Source: Sequoia sempervirens (lineage: Eukaryota > Streptophyta > Pinopsida > Cupressales > Cupressaceae). From it: a stretch of 64,000 nucleotides of DNA. Positions within the stretch are counted from its first letter, which is position 1. The number at the start of each line of letters is the position of its first letter. Of the stretch, positions 47,798-60,111 are shown one piece after another. The notes beneath the pieces were generated by a model. That model worked only from the letters and a program-made list of their open reading frames with translations. It searched no databases and was not told the origin of the DNA. A program made the position numbers and the translations under genes. The stretch covers positions 488,478,905 to 488,542,904 of the forward strand of contig VDFB02270651.1 in assembly GCA_007258455.2 (NCBI GenBank). Reading direction: 5' to 3'.

Positions 47798-49050
47798 AGT
47801 GAGAGGATGAACTTGCTTCAAACTCACACTAAGTTAGACATTCAAGAGGGGTCCAATTGTACCAATGTGGATGGAAAAGAATTATAAAGATCAAGGCAGT
47901 AGCCAAGTCCCCTAGATCCAAGATCCTAAGTCAAACCAACATGGGCACTTGAAAGGACACAAACAAGGTGTATAATGTGCGACAAAACAAGATACACGAT
48001 CATGCAATGTCAAGAACTAAAAGAAAGAAGAATGAGGTGGAAAATATGAGCTCACTCTAGGGCCATAGAACATTGGGTTGTCTACAAGGTGAGTTGTCCC
48101 AAAGAAGTTGTTTAGTGATAAATTCATGCCATTGTGTTGACTTCCCACTATACTAACCATACCAAATTTATCCCCCTAATAACTTGAGAAGGTACCACAA
48201 TGAAAATGCTTTTGTAAATGTTTTTGAATGTTATGTAAATATTTTGTTAAAGGGTATTTTTCTTTGTTCATGTAAGGTCTTCTTCTTAGGGAGCATTGTC
48301 CCTAATGTATCCAAGTGAGGACAAGTAAAAGTGTCAGATCATTGCCCATGGGATGCCTCATTCGCATCATTCCTTGTCAGTAGATCATACACTCTTGGAG
48401 GACTTCAAACCCAATGACACCACCAAGAAGGGGACACATCAAAAGAAAAAAAGAAAAATCATGCCATGAGTTTTTTTCCAAAATATGTCAACTATGTATG
48501 CCCCACTTTAAAGTGGTTGCTACGCCATCACTATGAGAGATTTCTTTAAAGTAGCCAATGATAAAAGAAAGAAGACATAAGAACCAATTTGGAAAGCCCT
48601 ATTACAAGTCATATGTTTCCAAATTGAGCTACACCAAGAATAAGTATGGCACATGCGATTCAACTTAAGGCATTTTTTCCACATCCCAAGCTTGCTCTTA
48701 GATATACATGAAAGGTGACCAACTAGCCAAAAGAGACAATGAAAAGTGACATATAGGGATAAGGCTTCCTAACCCCCTTTCCCCCACTTAGTGCAAGACA
48801 AGAGTGAGATCATAATGGATGATGATATGTTTCCCCTTGTAATAAATGTAAAACATGCAATAACGAGTATGTTATGATTCTACAACTATTACATGGCAAG
48901 GAGCAACAATTAATGTTATTTATTTTGATAAGTAAACAAATTTTTTGCTTGATACATATTTAATGAGATATCTATCAGTTTAGGATGTACCAAGGTTAAT
49001 TTTTTCTTGGAAGAATCTTTTGCAATAGTCTTGAGATTGAATGAAGGATT
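47798..49050 (-). other. Element B 3' untranslated region
   Basis: No gene. Related to 41.4-42.5 kb (same 'CTTCTTCTTAGGGA.CATTGT.CCTAATGT' and 'CCCACTTTAAAG' words). Confidence 0.55.
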
Positions 49051-50733
49051 TTATTTTGAGGGACAATAACCAAGATCATTAGTCATTTCTTGCATTTTAG
49101 GCATTATAGGGACATCAATACATTGTTCTATAGCATCACATCCTTTCCCAAGTTGCTTAATAAGTTCAAAATGGCTTCCAAAAAATTTTGTCACTTTTGT
49201 TGGATTTGGTGGTTGTTCAATTTCCTCAAAGTTTTTCTTCAATTTTTTCTTTGCTTTTAAGGTGGTTGAAGTGGATTCTTTTGAATTTTGTATTTTCATT
49301 ACCAGTTTATCTTTTCTCTTTCTAGAATCTTTTGTTATGAGCTTGTATTCTTCCATGGATATAGGTATGAAATAAAAGGTTTCCATACATTTTCCAATAA
49401 CTTTGTGGCTTCTTTAATTTGCTTTTGTATTTTCTAGATCTTTTTGCTTGGTACTGATCATAGCACATGAAACCTTTTTACTTTGAGGAGTAGAAGGTGA
49501 CTTGTCATAAAATATTAACATTTTCTTCAAGGATTTATCATTTTCAAAGCATTCCCATGATTGTGGTAAATCCATATCAAGCAATTCGAGATGCTTCAAA
49601 GTGAGGTTGAATTTTGATTTTCACATGATTGTGTTGATGTTTGCTTGCACCAGGACACCTTCCCTTTTAAGAGAGTTTGTAGGATAACTACAAACTAGAT
49701 GTTCATGACATTCAATGTTTGGTTCCTTAATATTGACTTCATTGTAAGTAATGGAATGATTCATGGTTGGATTTTCTTGCTTGGAAACGATGGTGTTTCT
49801 TTGTTCAATAATGTTTGCCTTGTGATTCTCATTCATGGGATCTTGTAACACCATAATATATTCTTTACCAATAGGAGAGATGTTATGAGAGGGGGAAATT
49901 TGATTGTTGTCCATAATTCCATCATTTTTGTCTAAGTTCGCATTCTCTTGTGCCATAATATTTACCCTAGTAGGAGATCTTCTAGGAAAGATACAAACAA
50001 TAGGTTCATCACATTTCATGGTTGGATTTGATAAAGTAGCTTCATTGTTCATAGGAGAGGCATCAAGAGAAGGATAACTAGGAGTTTAATAGTTACCAAT
50101 GATTGGAATTTTTTTTTCAAATAGGTCTTCCCAAATGTTAGGGGCATCAGGAAAGGGATGAATAAGATTCTCATGAGTCTCAATAAGGATATCTTCTAAC
50201 ACTAAACTGTCTTATTCATGTCTAGAGGAGATATTAGGAGAAGAAAAGGTTTGATGGTCATGATTATCTACATTTACATACCCATGTCCTAAAATTTCTT
50301 CTTGAGTAGGATAGGTAGGATTGTCATAGTTCTCAAATCTCAACATATCCTCCACACAAATTTGTTTTTCATGATCATTCATGATTGTATCCTTATTCAC
50401 TAAAGCATTTTGAAAAGTAGGGGAGGTGTTGGGAGTAGTGGCCATGATCCCAGTTTTGTGTGTCATAGTGTCTTTCCAAGGGGGAAGACAAACAATACTT
50501 TCACGATTGTCAATTATTGTGTCTCCTATCACTGAGATACCTTTGTTACTAATAGGAGAGGTATGAGGAGAAGAACAATTATGACAGGCATGATTGTCAA
50601 TGCTTGCATCCTCTTGTATCAAAACTTTAGTGGATGATCCAAGTGAGAAGAAGTCCTTCAGAGATTCATCTAACATGTCTAAGTCATCACTACTAAAGGG
50701 CTTGGATGATATGATTTTTCTAAATGTAAGCAT
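49051..50733 (-). pseudogene. Element B internal coding remnant with G-patch-like end
   Basis: Consecutive minus-strand frames, 50733-50212, 50052-49621, 49599-49414 and 49386-49051, are separated by single stops or shifts and probably once formed one polyprotein. The first two are rich in N, H, S, T and P with repeated 'C-x-P' and 'D-N-H' words and match no family I recognise. The last is Lys-rich, then has L-G-K-G-C-D-A-I-E-Q and L-G-Y-C-P-S, the same G-patch-like pattern as element C. No RT or integrase. Confidence 0.5.
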
Positions 50734-52263
50734 TTAAAAAAAAAAATTGATGTTTTTAGTTTTTAGTTTTTGTTTTCCAATGAGTTTGATCTAAGTGAAC
50801 TAGGAACTAATACTAAAAATAAAAATTGCAAAAATCTATTGCTATCCATAATTTCCATGAATGTAAATAATGTTATTTCTAATGATTTAAATGTAATAGA
50901 AGCTATAAAAACTTAAAATGCAATGTAAAGATCTAGGATGAAATAAAAAATTTAGATTTCAAACAAGGTAATTTAATAATTACACTATGTAATGATCTAA
51001 AAATGAAATGTTGTGAATGAAAATTTGAAATTAAGAAATTCATGAAATGGAACAATTTAAGATAGATTTTGTAAAATGCATGAAATAGAAAGTTAATGTT
51101 GGCAACACAAGGGTAGACAACTAAAACAAGGGGTGAATCAATTGTCACAAAATTTCAAACTTATTCAACTTATTAACCTTATTCTTAGATTTGATTAATA
51201 ACCATGAAAGCATAAATCAACAATACATTAGAAACACACATAACACCAATATTTTTTATGTGGAAACCCTTTTAGGGAAAAAACCATAGTGGAGATCAGC
51301 CCACAAGATTATACCCTATTAAAAGTATAAATAAATATGAATGGGGAATGCACACGCAATTAGGCACACTTCCTAGAACTCACTTATCAATTATAGAAGG
51401 CTTACTTCCCAAGGAAGAAACATTGTCTTACAAAATATTGAATTACATCCACAGGATTTGACCTGGGAAAAATAGCATTTGCTAATGCCTGATTACAGTT
51501 CTAGTTAAGAACATGAACACTTCTTCACTCTTCTTCAATCTTTGCTTCTTCCTTCAAAAGATTTGAACAATATTCACACATAGGACTCATACACTTCACA
51601 TGCTCATGCCTTCAAATGATAAAAAAATTGCTCTTATATATTCACAACAAGAAATTACATCGCTACAAGTCAGCCTTAAGAGAATAACAAAATGAATACA
51701 AACTATTGGCACAAAACATTAAAGATTATTAATGTGAATCAACCAAGTTCGGCCACAACATAGTGAAGACCCAAAATCAAATTCTCAAACATGAACCACC
51801 TTCCAAAATTAATCCTCGAAGATCCACAACACACTTCAACACCCAGTTGGCCAAGAACATGAAAAACATGAACACGCAAGAGAAAATATTGAATTGCGAG
51901 CACCACAATCAATGTGAACATGCAACACAGAGAGAGAATGATCCAAAAAAGTCCACAAACATCATGAATCAATAGAGAAACATCTGTAACAACTGAGCTA
52001 ACTAAAATTGCATCAACTTCATTTAGTAACACCAATTGAAGCAACAAAAAGACTTCTAGAATACAAATCTTCATAACATCAACAAATGTTCACGCAAATC
52101 TTTAAAACTTAACATGGATAAAATAGATATACTAAAAAAGAAACTATCTAATCCACAACCTCTGATCATCAATGTATTGAACTCACTGACATAATGAACT
52201 TCACTTCACCACTGATAACCTACAACTTACTTCATTACAATTTTCTCAATATCCTCGACATAT

Positions 52264-53533
52264 GGGTATGTGCAGGATCATCATGGAAAAAACAAGCCCT
52301 TAAGTGGCAAAAAATTTAGAAAAATCAGAGTTAGGAAACTTGACGTAAAAATTTGAATAAGTTATCTATATTATTCCAAAAATATGTAAGAATAGAATCT
52401 ATAGAAAATTGAATGTAGTTTATAAACTACTAGGTTTGTTTCAAAAAAATCTATTTGGTGAAAATTTGAAATTTTAATGTAATAGTAGTTAAATTTCAGG
52501 GAAAAAATAAGTAGGTCTCTATATGACCGCCCTAACCATAATAAAATGATAACATTTTTTTTATAATATTTTAGATATAAGTAGAGAACTCATGTCCTGA
52601 TGTGATGCATATATTTTTTGCAATTTTTTTCCTAGTAAATAATTAATTATGAATTTTTTATTACTACTTTTAAAAAATATAAAAAACTCATATGTCTGAC
52701 CACCTTAACTTGGTCAAAACTTCATGAAATTCATTTTTTTCTTTTTTTAATCCTATAGTATGTGAAGCATAGAATATGATGTATGTTTTGGATTCAAAAA
52801 ATGTGATACCGTTTGAAAGCTATAGTTGTTTTTCAATCAGCCTATCAATGAGGACTTTAGTTGAAATTTGAATAGAAAATGAATAATAATTACTTATTAA
52901 ATTCAAAGTAAAGAATAATTTATATTTGTGGAAAGTTAAGAATATCCTTTAAAAACCCTTTTCATTTCATCAATTTTGGGTAAAAAAAAGTTGTTAGCCA
53001 CATACCCATCTATAAGAATTGGCTATGAAGGTAGCCACCCAAGATCTAGAGGCCTAATAGAAAGCACAAAATAGAGATAGAATATGACAAGAATAAACTA
53101 TATTCTGCCAATAATGCAAATATGATATGCAATACAAAATTACATAGGAGACCCCTTGGTTATATAACTAAGGTGAGAACATAGAAGGGAATAAGATTAT
53201 GACAAGTGTTGTAATCTAATGACATGAGACAACTATGAAAATTTATCACTCCACCTCAAGTGGAAAAGAGATAATGTGATAATCACCACAAAAGGTTGAT
53301 CACCCACAAAAGGTGGAGAGATAATCACATGATGTGTCCACAAAAGGTGGAAGTGATGAGGTAATGGCATGTCAAGTCCACCAAAAGTGGAAAATCTCCA
53401 ACAACCTCCTATGTGGTCCCTAAGTAAACTTAACTAAGATGCAATTATGACCTAGGACAAGGTACAACACATTTAATTACACCAACACCATTATATTGCC
53501 ACTTTTTGACCCATCACGATCCTGCACATACCC
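52264..53533. mobile_element. TIR element, copy 2, with its own insert
   Basis: 1270 bp. Termini GGGTATGTGCAGGATC are inverted, flanked by ATAT on both sides (52260-52263 and 53534-53537). It is homologous to 31961-32754 except for about 480 bp of extra sequence near its right end. Confidence 0.88.
53010..53488. mobile_element. Insert inside TIR copy 2
   Basis: It has no counterpart in copy 1. It contains a repeated 'CACAAAAGGTGGA'-type word (four or more copies, 53255-53395) and a palindrome CCTTGGTTATATAACTAAGG with two mismatches near 53156. Exact ends and class are unresolved. Confidence 0.55.
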
Positions 53534-53617
53534 ATATGCAACCTCTAAGAGATTTATGCCAATAGTGTTGACATCAATGATAACCATATATACGAAACAC
53601 AACCACAACATCCAACA

Positions 53618-53632
53618 ATCTCCCCCTTTGGC
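53618..53632 (-). other. Element E polypurine tract
   Basis: Coding strand GCCAAAGGGGGAGAT directly before the 3' LTR TGTTGGATG, a typical plant copia form. Confidence 0.9.
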
Positions 53633-53998
53633 ATTAATGGCAACACATGATCTGGAAAACACCATCAACAAAACTACCTTCAACACTTACTCCCCCTTAA
53701 GTTTTGACTCTTTTCTCCTTAACAACTCTTCTCCTACATGACTCTTCTCAGATAATTCATAGTTTTTCACATGATTCTTCTCCCCCTTTTACATCAATGT
53801 CAAAGATCTATCTTCTCCACACAAGCTTTGAACCACATATCTAAACATCTATCTACTCCTGAGTAGCAGCCACCCCAACATTAATACATATCAAAATATG
53901 ACCTTGAAATGCATGGATTGATGAAAGATAAAGCATCTTAGTTCTGATTAGGAGGGGTAATCACCTCTAGCTTCCCTCAGAGATACTCAAAAGTATCC

Positions 53999-55387
53999 TT
54001 AGGAAAAAAAAATTGTAAAGATATTTGCAATTTGTTCCTTAGTAGGCACACACTCCAATCTGACTTCCTTTTCACTCACCTTCTCTCTCAAAAAGTGAAA
54101 CTTGATAGATATACGCTTAGTCTTTGAATGCAGCACTAGATTCTTAGAAATATTAATTGCACTTGAATTATCATAGAATATAGCAATGGGATCATCATAC
54201 ACAACTCTGATATCTTTCAACATCTACTTCATCCATAGTACTTGAGTAAAATTGTTAGAAGCAATGATGTATTCTTCTTTTGTAGTAGATACAAAAATGG
54301 CATTCTACTTCTTACCCAAGAAAAATGCACCACCACTAGTACTCTTTTTGTCATATACATCTCTTGCCCAATCAACATCATTAAAAGCACTCAACATAAG
54401 ATCGTCATCTTTACGATACCATAGGACAAAATCAGATGTTCCCTTCAAGTATGTAAAAATTATTTTCACAGTAGTTACATGAGATTCCTTAGGGTCAACT
54501 TGAAATCTTGCAACAATGCATACAACATTCATAATTTTTGGCCTAGTTTGAGTCAAGTAAAGCAATCCAAAAATCATTGATCTATATCTAGTTTGATTTT
54601 CTTTTGGAGAATCATCATTTTGTGTCAACTTGCATCCGGTCATCATAGGTGTACCAACTGGCTTTGAATCTTCCATACCAAACTTATTTATTAATTATTT
54701 CACATATTTGGACTGAGATATGAAGATCCCTTTATCTAACTGAGTAATTTTCAATCCCAAAAATAATTTCATCTCACAAATCATAGACATCTCAAACTCA
54801 TTTTGCATCTCATCAACAAAATTCATGCACAAACTATCATCTCCTCCAAAAATGATATCATCAACAAAGACTTCAACAATTAGATCTTTATCATGATCAA
54901 TCTTGAAATACAAATTACTATCAAAAGTACCTTTATTGAATCCAAGCTTCAACAAATACTTGTCCAATCTGGCGTACCATGCTCTTGGGGCTTGCTGAAG
55001 TCCATACAAAGCTTTCTTCAACTGAAAAACTATATCTCCCTGATTATTCAATTGAAATCCATCAGGTTACTCAACATACACCTCTTCTAATAATCTCATA
55101 GCTTCAATCCTAGCAATAGGGGCAAAGGTTTCTTCAAATTCAATTCCTTCCATCCATGAATATCCTTTACACACCAATCTTGCTTTGTTTTTAAAAACTT
55201 CACCTTGTTCATTCAGCTTGTTTCTATAGACCCATTTAGTTCCAATTACATTTTTTTCCTTATGTCTAGGAATAAGAATCCATGTATTGTTCTTCTCAAT
55301 TTGTTGTATCTCTTCTTTCATTTCTTCCACCCAATGTTCATCTTTGCATGCTTCATTCACACTATTAGGCTCAGTTTTTGAAATCAA
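53999..55387 (-). pseudogene. Copia E reverse transcriptase and RNase H remnant
   Basis: The RT begins near 55387 with W-I-L-I-P, then G-T-K-W-V-Y and [13 protein letters not shown]. At about 55100 the sequence jumps straight to L-L-E-E-V-Y-V-E, skipping roughly 25 residues that hold the 'MDVKSAFLNG' block with the first catalytic Asp. It continues with A-L-Y-G-L-Q-Q-A-P-R-A-W and V-F-V-D-D-I-I-F. RNase H has D-W-A-R-D...K-S-T-S-G and Y-D-N-S-S-A-I. In-frame stops lie near 55066, 54694, 54304 and 54224. The reading frame is kept across the missing block. Confidence 0.9.
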
Positions 55388-55614
55388 ACAATATTCTTTT
55401 GTAATATTTCTCCTAGTCTAAACACCTTTGTTCTTATCACCTATAATCTGATCTTCTGAATGATTTAATCTTACATACCTTGGAGTCTTAGGACATTCTT
55501 GAACTTTTGGCTCTTGTGATCTCTCTTCTGCACTTTCACTAGTTTCTTCTTCTTGATTTTCTCAATTCACCAGAATGATTTGAACTTGATTTTGAGTCCA
55601 AACATTCTTTCCTA

Positions 55615-56512
55615 TTATTGAACTATTATTTTGATCATTTGAATCCTATCCAAGGTTCTGGATGGTCTAGACATGTCCTCATCAACCTTGAAATTTTCAC
55701 TTTGAACTATTTTACTCAATCTCTTGTAGCACCGGTAGGCCTTGCTCTTAGTAGAATAACCAAGAAAGATTCCCTCATCACTCCTAGCATCAAACTTTCC
55801 TATCTCTTCATCTCTTTTGATATAGCATTTACTCCCTAAGATTTTGAAATATCTAATAGTAGGCTTATGACCAATCCATAGTTCAAAAGGGGTCTTACTA
55901 GTATCACCTTTGACTTGTACCCGGTTGAGGATGTAAACAGTAGTACTCACAACTTCTCTCCAATAGATATGAGGAACATTTCCCTCCAACATCATAGTCC
56001 TAGCAACATCTTGAACTATCCTTTTCTTCCTTTCTACAACTCCATTTTGTTGAGGGGTCCATCGGTTAGATAATTGTCTCTTTATCCCATGTACTTCCCA
56101 TAAAGAATTAAAATCATGAGAAGTGAATTCACCACCTCTATCTGATCTTAGAAATTTAATCTTTAGACCTGCCTCTATCTCAACCATATCCTTAAAGGTC
56201 TTGAATTTATCCCTTAAGAAAGCAACCCACATCAATCTAGAGTAATCATCAATTTAAGTAACATGAAGTACCTATCTCCTTGTAAACTCTGATTCTAGAA
56301 GGACCACACAAATCAGTATGAACAAGTTCCAATGCCTCTTTTGGACAATGTTGTTTTCTTCGAAATGAAATTCTAGTTTGCTTCCCTAACTGGCATTCCT
56401 TGCATCTAGTATTAGTAGGTTTTACCAACTTAGGAATATCTCTCACGGCCTGAGTATAACTTATCTTAACAATTTTATCAAAGTTTACATGACACATTAT
56501 CCTATGCCACAA
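55615..56512 (-). pseudogene. Copia E integrase remnant
   Basis: 56512-56249 has the pre-integrase W-H-R-I...H and C-K-E-C-Q-L-G-K zinc motif and L-V-H-T-D-L-C-G-P (first Asp). 56235-55615 has L-R-S-D-R-G-G-E-F (second Asp) and P-Q-Q-N-G-V-V-E-R-K (Glu), so the D,D,E triad survives. A frame break near 56240 removes the short block between them. It would insert element cDNA into the genome. Confidence 0.9.
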
Positions 56513-57112
56513 CTAACTTTCATCAACTTGAGCAATCAGACAACTTTTACTAGCAGCATTCAGGTGAAAGATGTTACCTTTTGTTTTTGTACCTGAAGCA
56601 ATCACATTTCCAAAATTTCCCAATATTCTACACTTACCATTCTTGAATTGAAGATTGTACCCCTTCTCAACCATATGTTCAACACTTAAGAGATTATGCT
56701 TCAAACCTTCTACATAAAGAACATCATCAATATTATTTTTACCGTCAAGAGAAATGGATCCTCTACCATAGATTACACCTACTTTGTCATCACAAAATCT
56801 TACAACACCACCATCATACTTTTCTAGGCTCACAAACTTGCTTTTATCACCTGTCATGTGATAAGAGCATCCACTATCAATCACCAATTCATCTTTCTCT
56901 TCAACTTTGGCCGCTAGAGCTTTCTCCACATTTGAGCAACTAACAGATTCAATAGGGGTTGGATCATTTTCCTTGATAGCAATAAATACCCATTCAACCA
57001 AACTTCCATTTCCTTTATTATATTCATCATTTGTCACACCTTCATTAGCAACATAATAGCACTTTCTTTGAAATCTAAGCTTGTTATGTCTTGGCTTAGG
57101 GACTCTTTCCAA
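56513..57112 (-). pseudogene. Copia E protease region
   Basis: Contains V-I-D-S-G-C-S-Y-H-M-T, the copia aspartic protease active site with the D-S-G intact, then the usual L-Y-V-E-G-L-K-H-N-L-L-S-V block. Open for 199 codons. It follows gag in the same direction. Confidence 0.9.
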
Positions 57113-57960
57113 ACACCTTGATGCAAAATGGCCTATATTATTGCAAGAAAAATATTTAATAGAAAATTTTCCTTTATACTTACCTTCTCCTCTGGCTTCT
57201 CTCTTAACAATAAGTGATTCAAGCTCCTCTAGATTTTTCTCCTCTTCTTCAATCTCTCTAATTTCCTCCTCATACTTGAATGCCTTTCTAGATGAACTTT
57301 CACTTGGATCATGTATCTTTGTTTATCTCTCATAGAGGTAGTAGCCTTGAATGAAAATTCTATCTTAGGAAGAACATCACCAAATTCACTTAACTCAAAA
57401 GCAGTAAGCTTACCAATCAACATGTCTCTGGTTACATTTGTTATAGTCTTGAGCTCTTCAATAGCAATAACGTTGACTTTGTATGCAGTAGGAAATGATC
57501 TAAGCACTTTAGCAATAATCTTTGATTCTTCCAACTATCCACCACCACATCTAATGCCACACAAAAGTTCATTCACTCTTTGCATGAAAGTAGTAATGTT
57601 CTCATCATCACCCATTTTCAACACATCATATTTCCCTTTCAGACTTTGTAACTTAGCAATCTTCACATTAGCATCACCTTCATACACAGTTTCCAAATTT
57701 TCCTATATCTCATAAGAATTCTTCAAATCCATAACATTTGTCATCTCAGAATCAGTCAAGGCGCTAAAAAATGCTTCCTTAGCCCCAATATTGTGGTCAA
57801 CATCTCTAATCTCAGTAGCAATAGTAGGACCATTCTGAGGAATAACATACCTATTGCATGTAATGCTCTATTAGGCTTCACCAATGCATCTCAAATGGCA
57901 CTCCATTTGAGTCTTCCATAGAGAATAATTTTTTTCCATCAAATCTCCTACTATCCTTCT
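57113..57960 (-). pseudogene. Copia E gag remnant
   Basis: The gag core is readable through stops: L-K-G-K-Y-D-V-L-K-M and F-M-Q-R-V-N-E-L-L, then V-L-R-S-F-P, the pattern of copia gag (UBN2-type). The zinc knuckle reads Y-F-S-C-N-N-I-G-H-F-A-S-R-C, so the first of the three Cys is Tyr (TAT for TGT). A frame shift lies near 57930 and stops near 57865, 57710 and 57537. Confidence 0.8.
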
Positions 57961-58006
57961 TATATCCTAGATCACCTTAAGCTATCAAACTTCTTCCAAG
58001 GAACCT

Positions 58007-58018
58007 GCTTTGATACCA
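58007..58018 (-). other. Element E primer-binding site
   Basis: Coding strand TGGTATCAAAGC, one base from the initiator-Met site TGGTATCAGAGC, placed two bases after the 5' LTR. Confidence 0.88.
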
Positions 58019-58020
58019 AT

Positions 58021-59222
58021 TGTTGGCAACACAAGGACAAACAATTAAGAGGGGAGTGAATCAGTTGTCACAAAACTTAAAACTTATTCACCTTATTAAC
58101 CTTATTCTTAGATCTGATTAATAACCATGAAATCATAAACTAACAACACATTATAAACACACATAACACCAATATTTTTTATGTGGAAACCCTATTAGGG
58201 GAAAAACCATGGTGGAGATCAGTCCACAAGATTATACCCTATTAAAAGCATAAAGAAATATGAATGGGGAATGCACATGTATTCAGGAACACTACTTAGA
58301 GCCCACTACTCAATTACAAAAGGATTACTGCCCAAGGAAGACACACTATCTTACAAAATATTGAATTACATCCATAGGATTCAAACTGAGAAAAATAACA
58401 TTTGCTAATGCCTAATTATAGTTTTGGTTAAGCACATGAACACTTCTTCACTCTCTGCTTCTTCCTTCAAAATATTTGAACAATATTCACACATAGGACT
58501 CGCACACTTCAGATACTCATTCCTTCAAATGATAAAACAATCACTCTTATATATCCGCAACAAGAAATTACATCACTACAAGTTGACCTTAAGAGAATAA
58601 TAAAATGAATACAAACTGCCAGCACAAAAAATTAAAGATTATTAATGTGAATCAACCAAGGTCAGCCACAACATAGTGAAGACCCGAAATAAAATTCTCA
58701 AACATGAACCACCTTCAAAAATTAATCCTCAAAAATCCACAACACACTTCAACACCCTGTTGGCCAAGAACATGAAAAATATGAACATGCAAGAGAAAAG
58801 TTGAATCGTGAGCACCATGATCAATGCGGATGTGCAACACAAATAGATCATAATCTAGGAACATCTAGAAACTTCATGAATCATCAAATCACATCAACTT
58901 CATTTAGGAACACCAATTGAATAAAAAAAAATGTTTGAATACAAATCTTCATAGCACGAACAAATATTCACGCGGATCTCTGAACTTAATGTGGATAAAC
59001 TAGATATACTTGACAAGAAACCCTTTAATCCACAACCTCTTATCACTAACATACTTATCTCACTGACAGACTAAACTTCACTTCACCACTGACAACCTAT
59101 AACTTATTTCATTGCAATTTTCTCAATATCCTCGACATATGTACAACCTCTAAGACATTTATGCCAATAGTGTTGACATCAATGACAACCACATATCAAC
59201 AACACAACCACAACATCCAACA
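58021..59222 (-). repeat. Element E 5' LTR
   Basis: 1202 bp, plus strand TGTTGGCAACAC...CATCCAACA. Uninterrupted version of 51097-53617. Confidence 0.93.
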
Positions 59223-59631
59223 GTTAGCCCACTGAAATAGATAACCAAAGGCAGAAAAAAGAAGCTTAAAAATAAGGTTTTTAGTGCTATAAAAGGCAGT
59301 TTTAGATGTGTACATGGATTGATTCATCCAAGGTGGCGAATGAGTCCTAGTAGGGGTTTTTCCAAAAAAATTAAGAAAATTTAATTAATTTTTGTGCTTT
59401 TTAGTTTGTATGATCTATAACTTTAATGTAAATGTAGTTTTTAGATGATTTTCAATGATTTAAGATGTAAAAATGCAACTTGTATGCACTTTCACTAATG
59501 CAAAATTTTAGAAACCCTAGATGCCAATTAACTAATGCAAACCCTAATGCAAAGTTAATGCAAGCTAAATCTAGGATAATGGTGGACTCCAAATTAGAAA
59601 AGAAGGTATTATAAATGCAAGTTCACCAAAA
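59223..59631 (-). other. Element B leader, with primer site and palindrome
   Basis: Continues element B after removal of E. The primer site is at 59611-59628 (coding strand TGGTGAACTTGCATTTAT). A palindrome copy near 59321-59347 (GATTCATCCA...GGTGGCGAATGAGTCC) sits where element A has its leader copy. No frame. Confidence 0.65.
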
Positions 59632-59996
59632 TGCAGTATATGGAAATGGATGCTACCCACCTTTGAGGCATAAACACAAGGATAGGGATCCTATTACACA
59701 ATTGCCACACTTGAGGACACCTTAGAGATCTCAATCCAATAAAGAGTGGAGATAGATATCTGACAATAAGGTATCCAAGGATATGAATTCAGATTAGAAG
59801 AGGGGTTCACCACTAAGTTTAAACTTGGAAAATAAAGTGTTGGAAAACAAAGTATGATATGTAAACTTAACTCTAAATAACCTAGAAAAGTAAATGAAAT
59901 AAAAAAAAACTATAAAACTAAAAGTGTGCACCTAGAATCTATAGAGAGATGGAATGGAGCTTTGAAATCTTGAAATTCTTGATTTTTAGGCCTAGT

Positions 59997-60030
59997 GGGA
60001 CTCATTCACCATTTTGGGCAAATTAGTCCC
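59997..60030. repeat. LTR palindrome, copy 14
   Basis: GGGACTCATTCACCA / GGGCAAATTAGTCCC, in the element B 5' LTR. Confidence 0.78.
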
Positions 60031-60111
60031 AAGTCTAGAAAATTGTACTAGAGCAAGTTTCACCCAAATGGGTATCCAAATCTGTAAAGATCTTCAAAAA
60101 GCACCTACAGT

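Larger units (their letters stand above)
51097..53617 (-). repeat. Element E 3' LTR, interrupted by a TIR element
   Basis: About 1.25 kb of LTR plus a 1274-bp insertion (52264-53537). The plus strand starts TGTTGGCAACAC and ends CATCCAACA. The other LTR is uninterrupted at the same point (59139-59142), so the TIR element arrived after E integrated. Confidence 0.92.
51097..59222 (-). mobile_element. Copia element E (full-length, coding decayed)
   Basis: LTRs 51097-53617 and 58021-59222, primer site 58007-58018, polypurine tract 53618-53632, and gag-protease-integrase-RT-RNase H order on the minus strand, which defines Ty1/copia. Flanks are GTTAA (51092-51096) and GTTAG (59223-59227). It is about 6.85 kb without the TIR element in its 3' LTR. 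The LTRs differ at roughly 12 percent of the first 150 positions by hand count. Confidence 0.92.

Noticed and set aside
53477..53741. Open frames spanning the TIR and LTR junction
   Set aside because: They cross the boundary between the TIR element and the copia LTR and polypurine tract.
57081..57715. Plus-strand frames of 84 and 134 codons
   Set aside because: Antisense to copia E gag, which has recognisable motifs on the minus strand.
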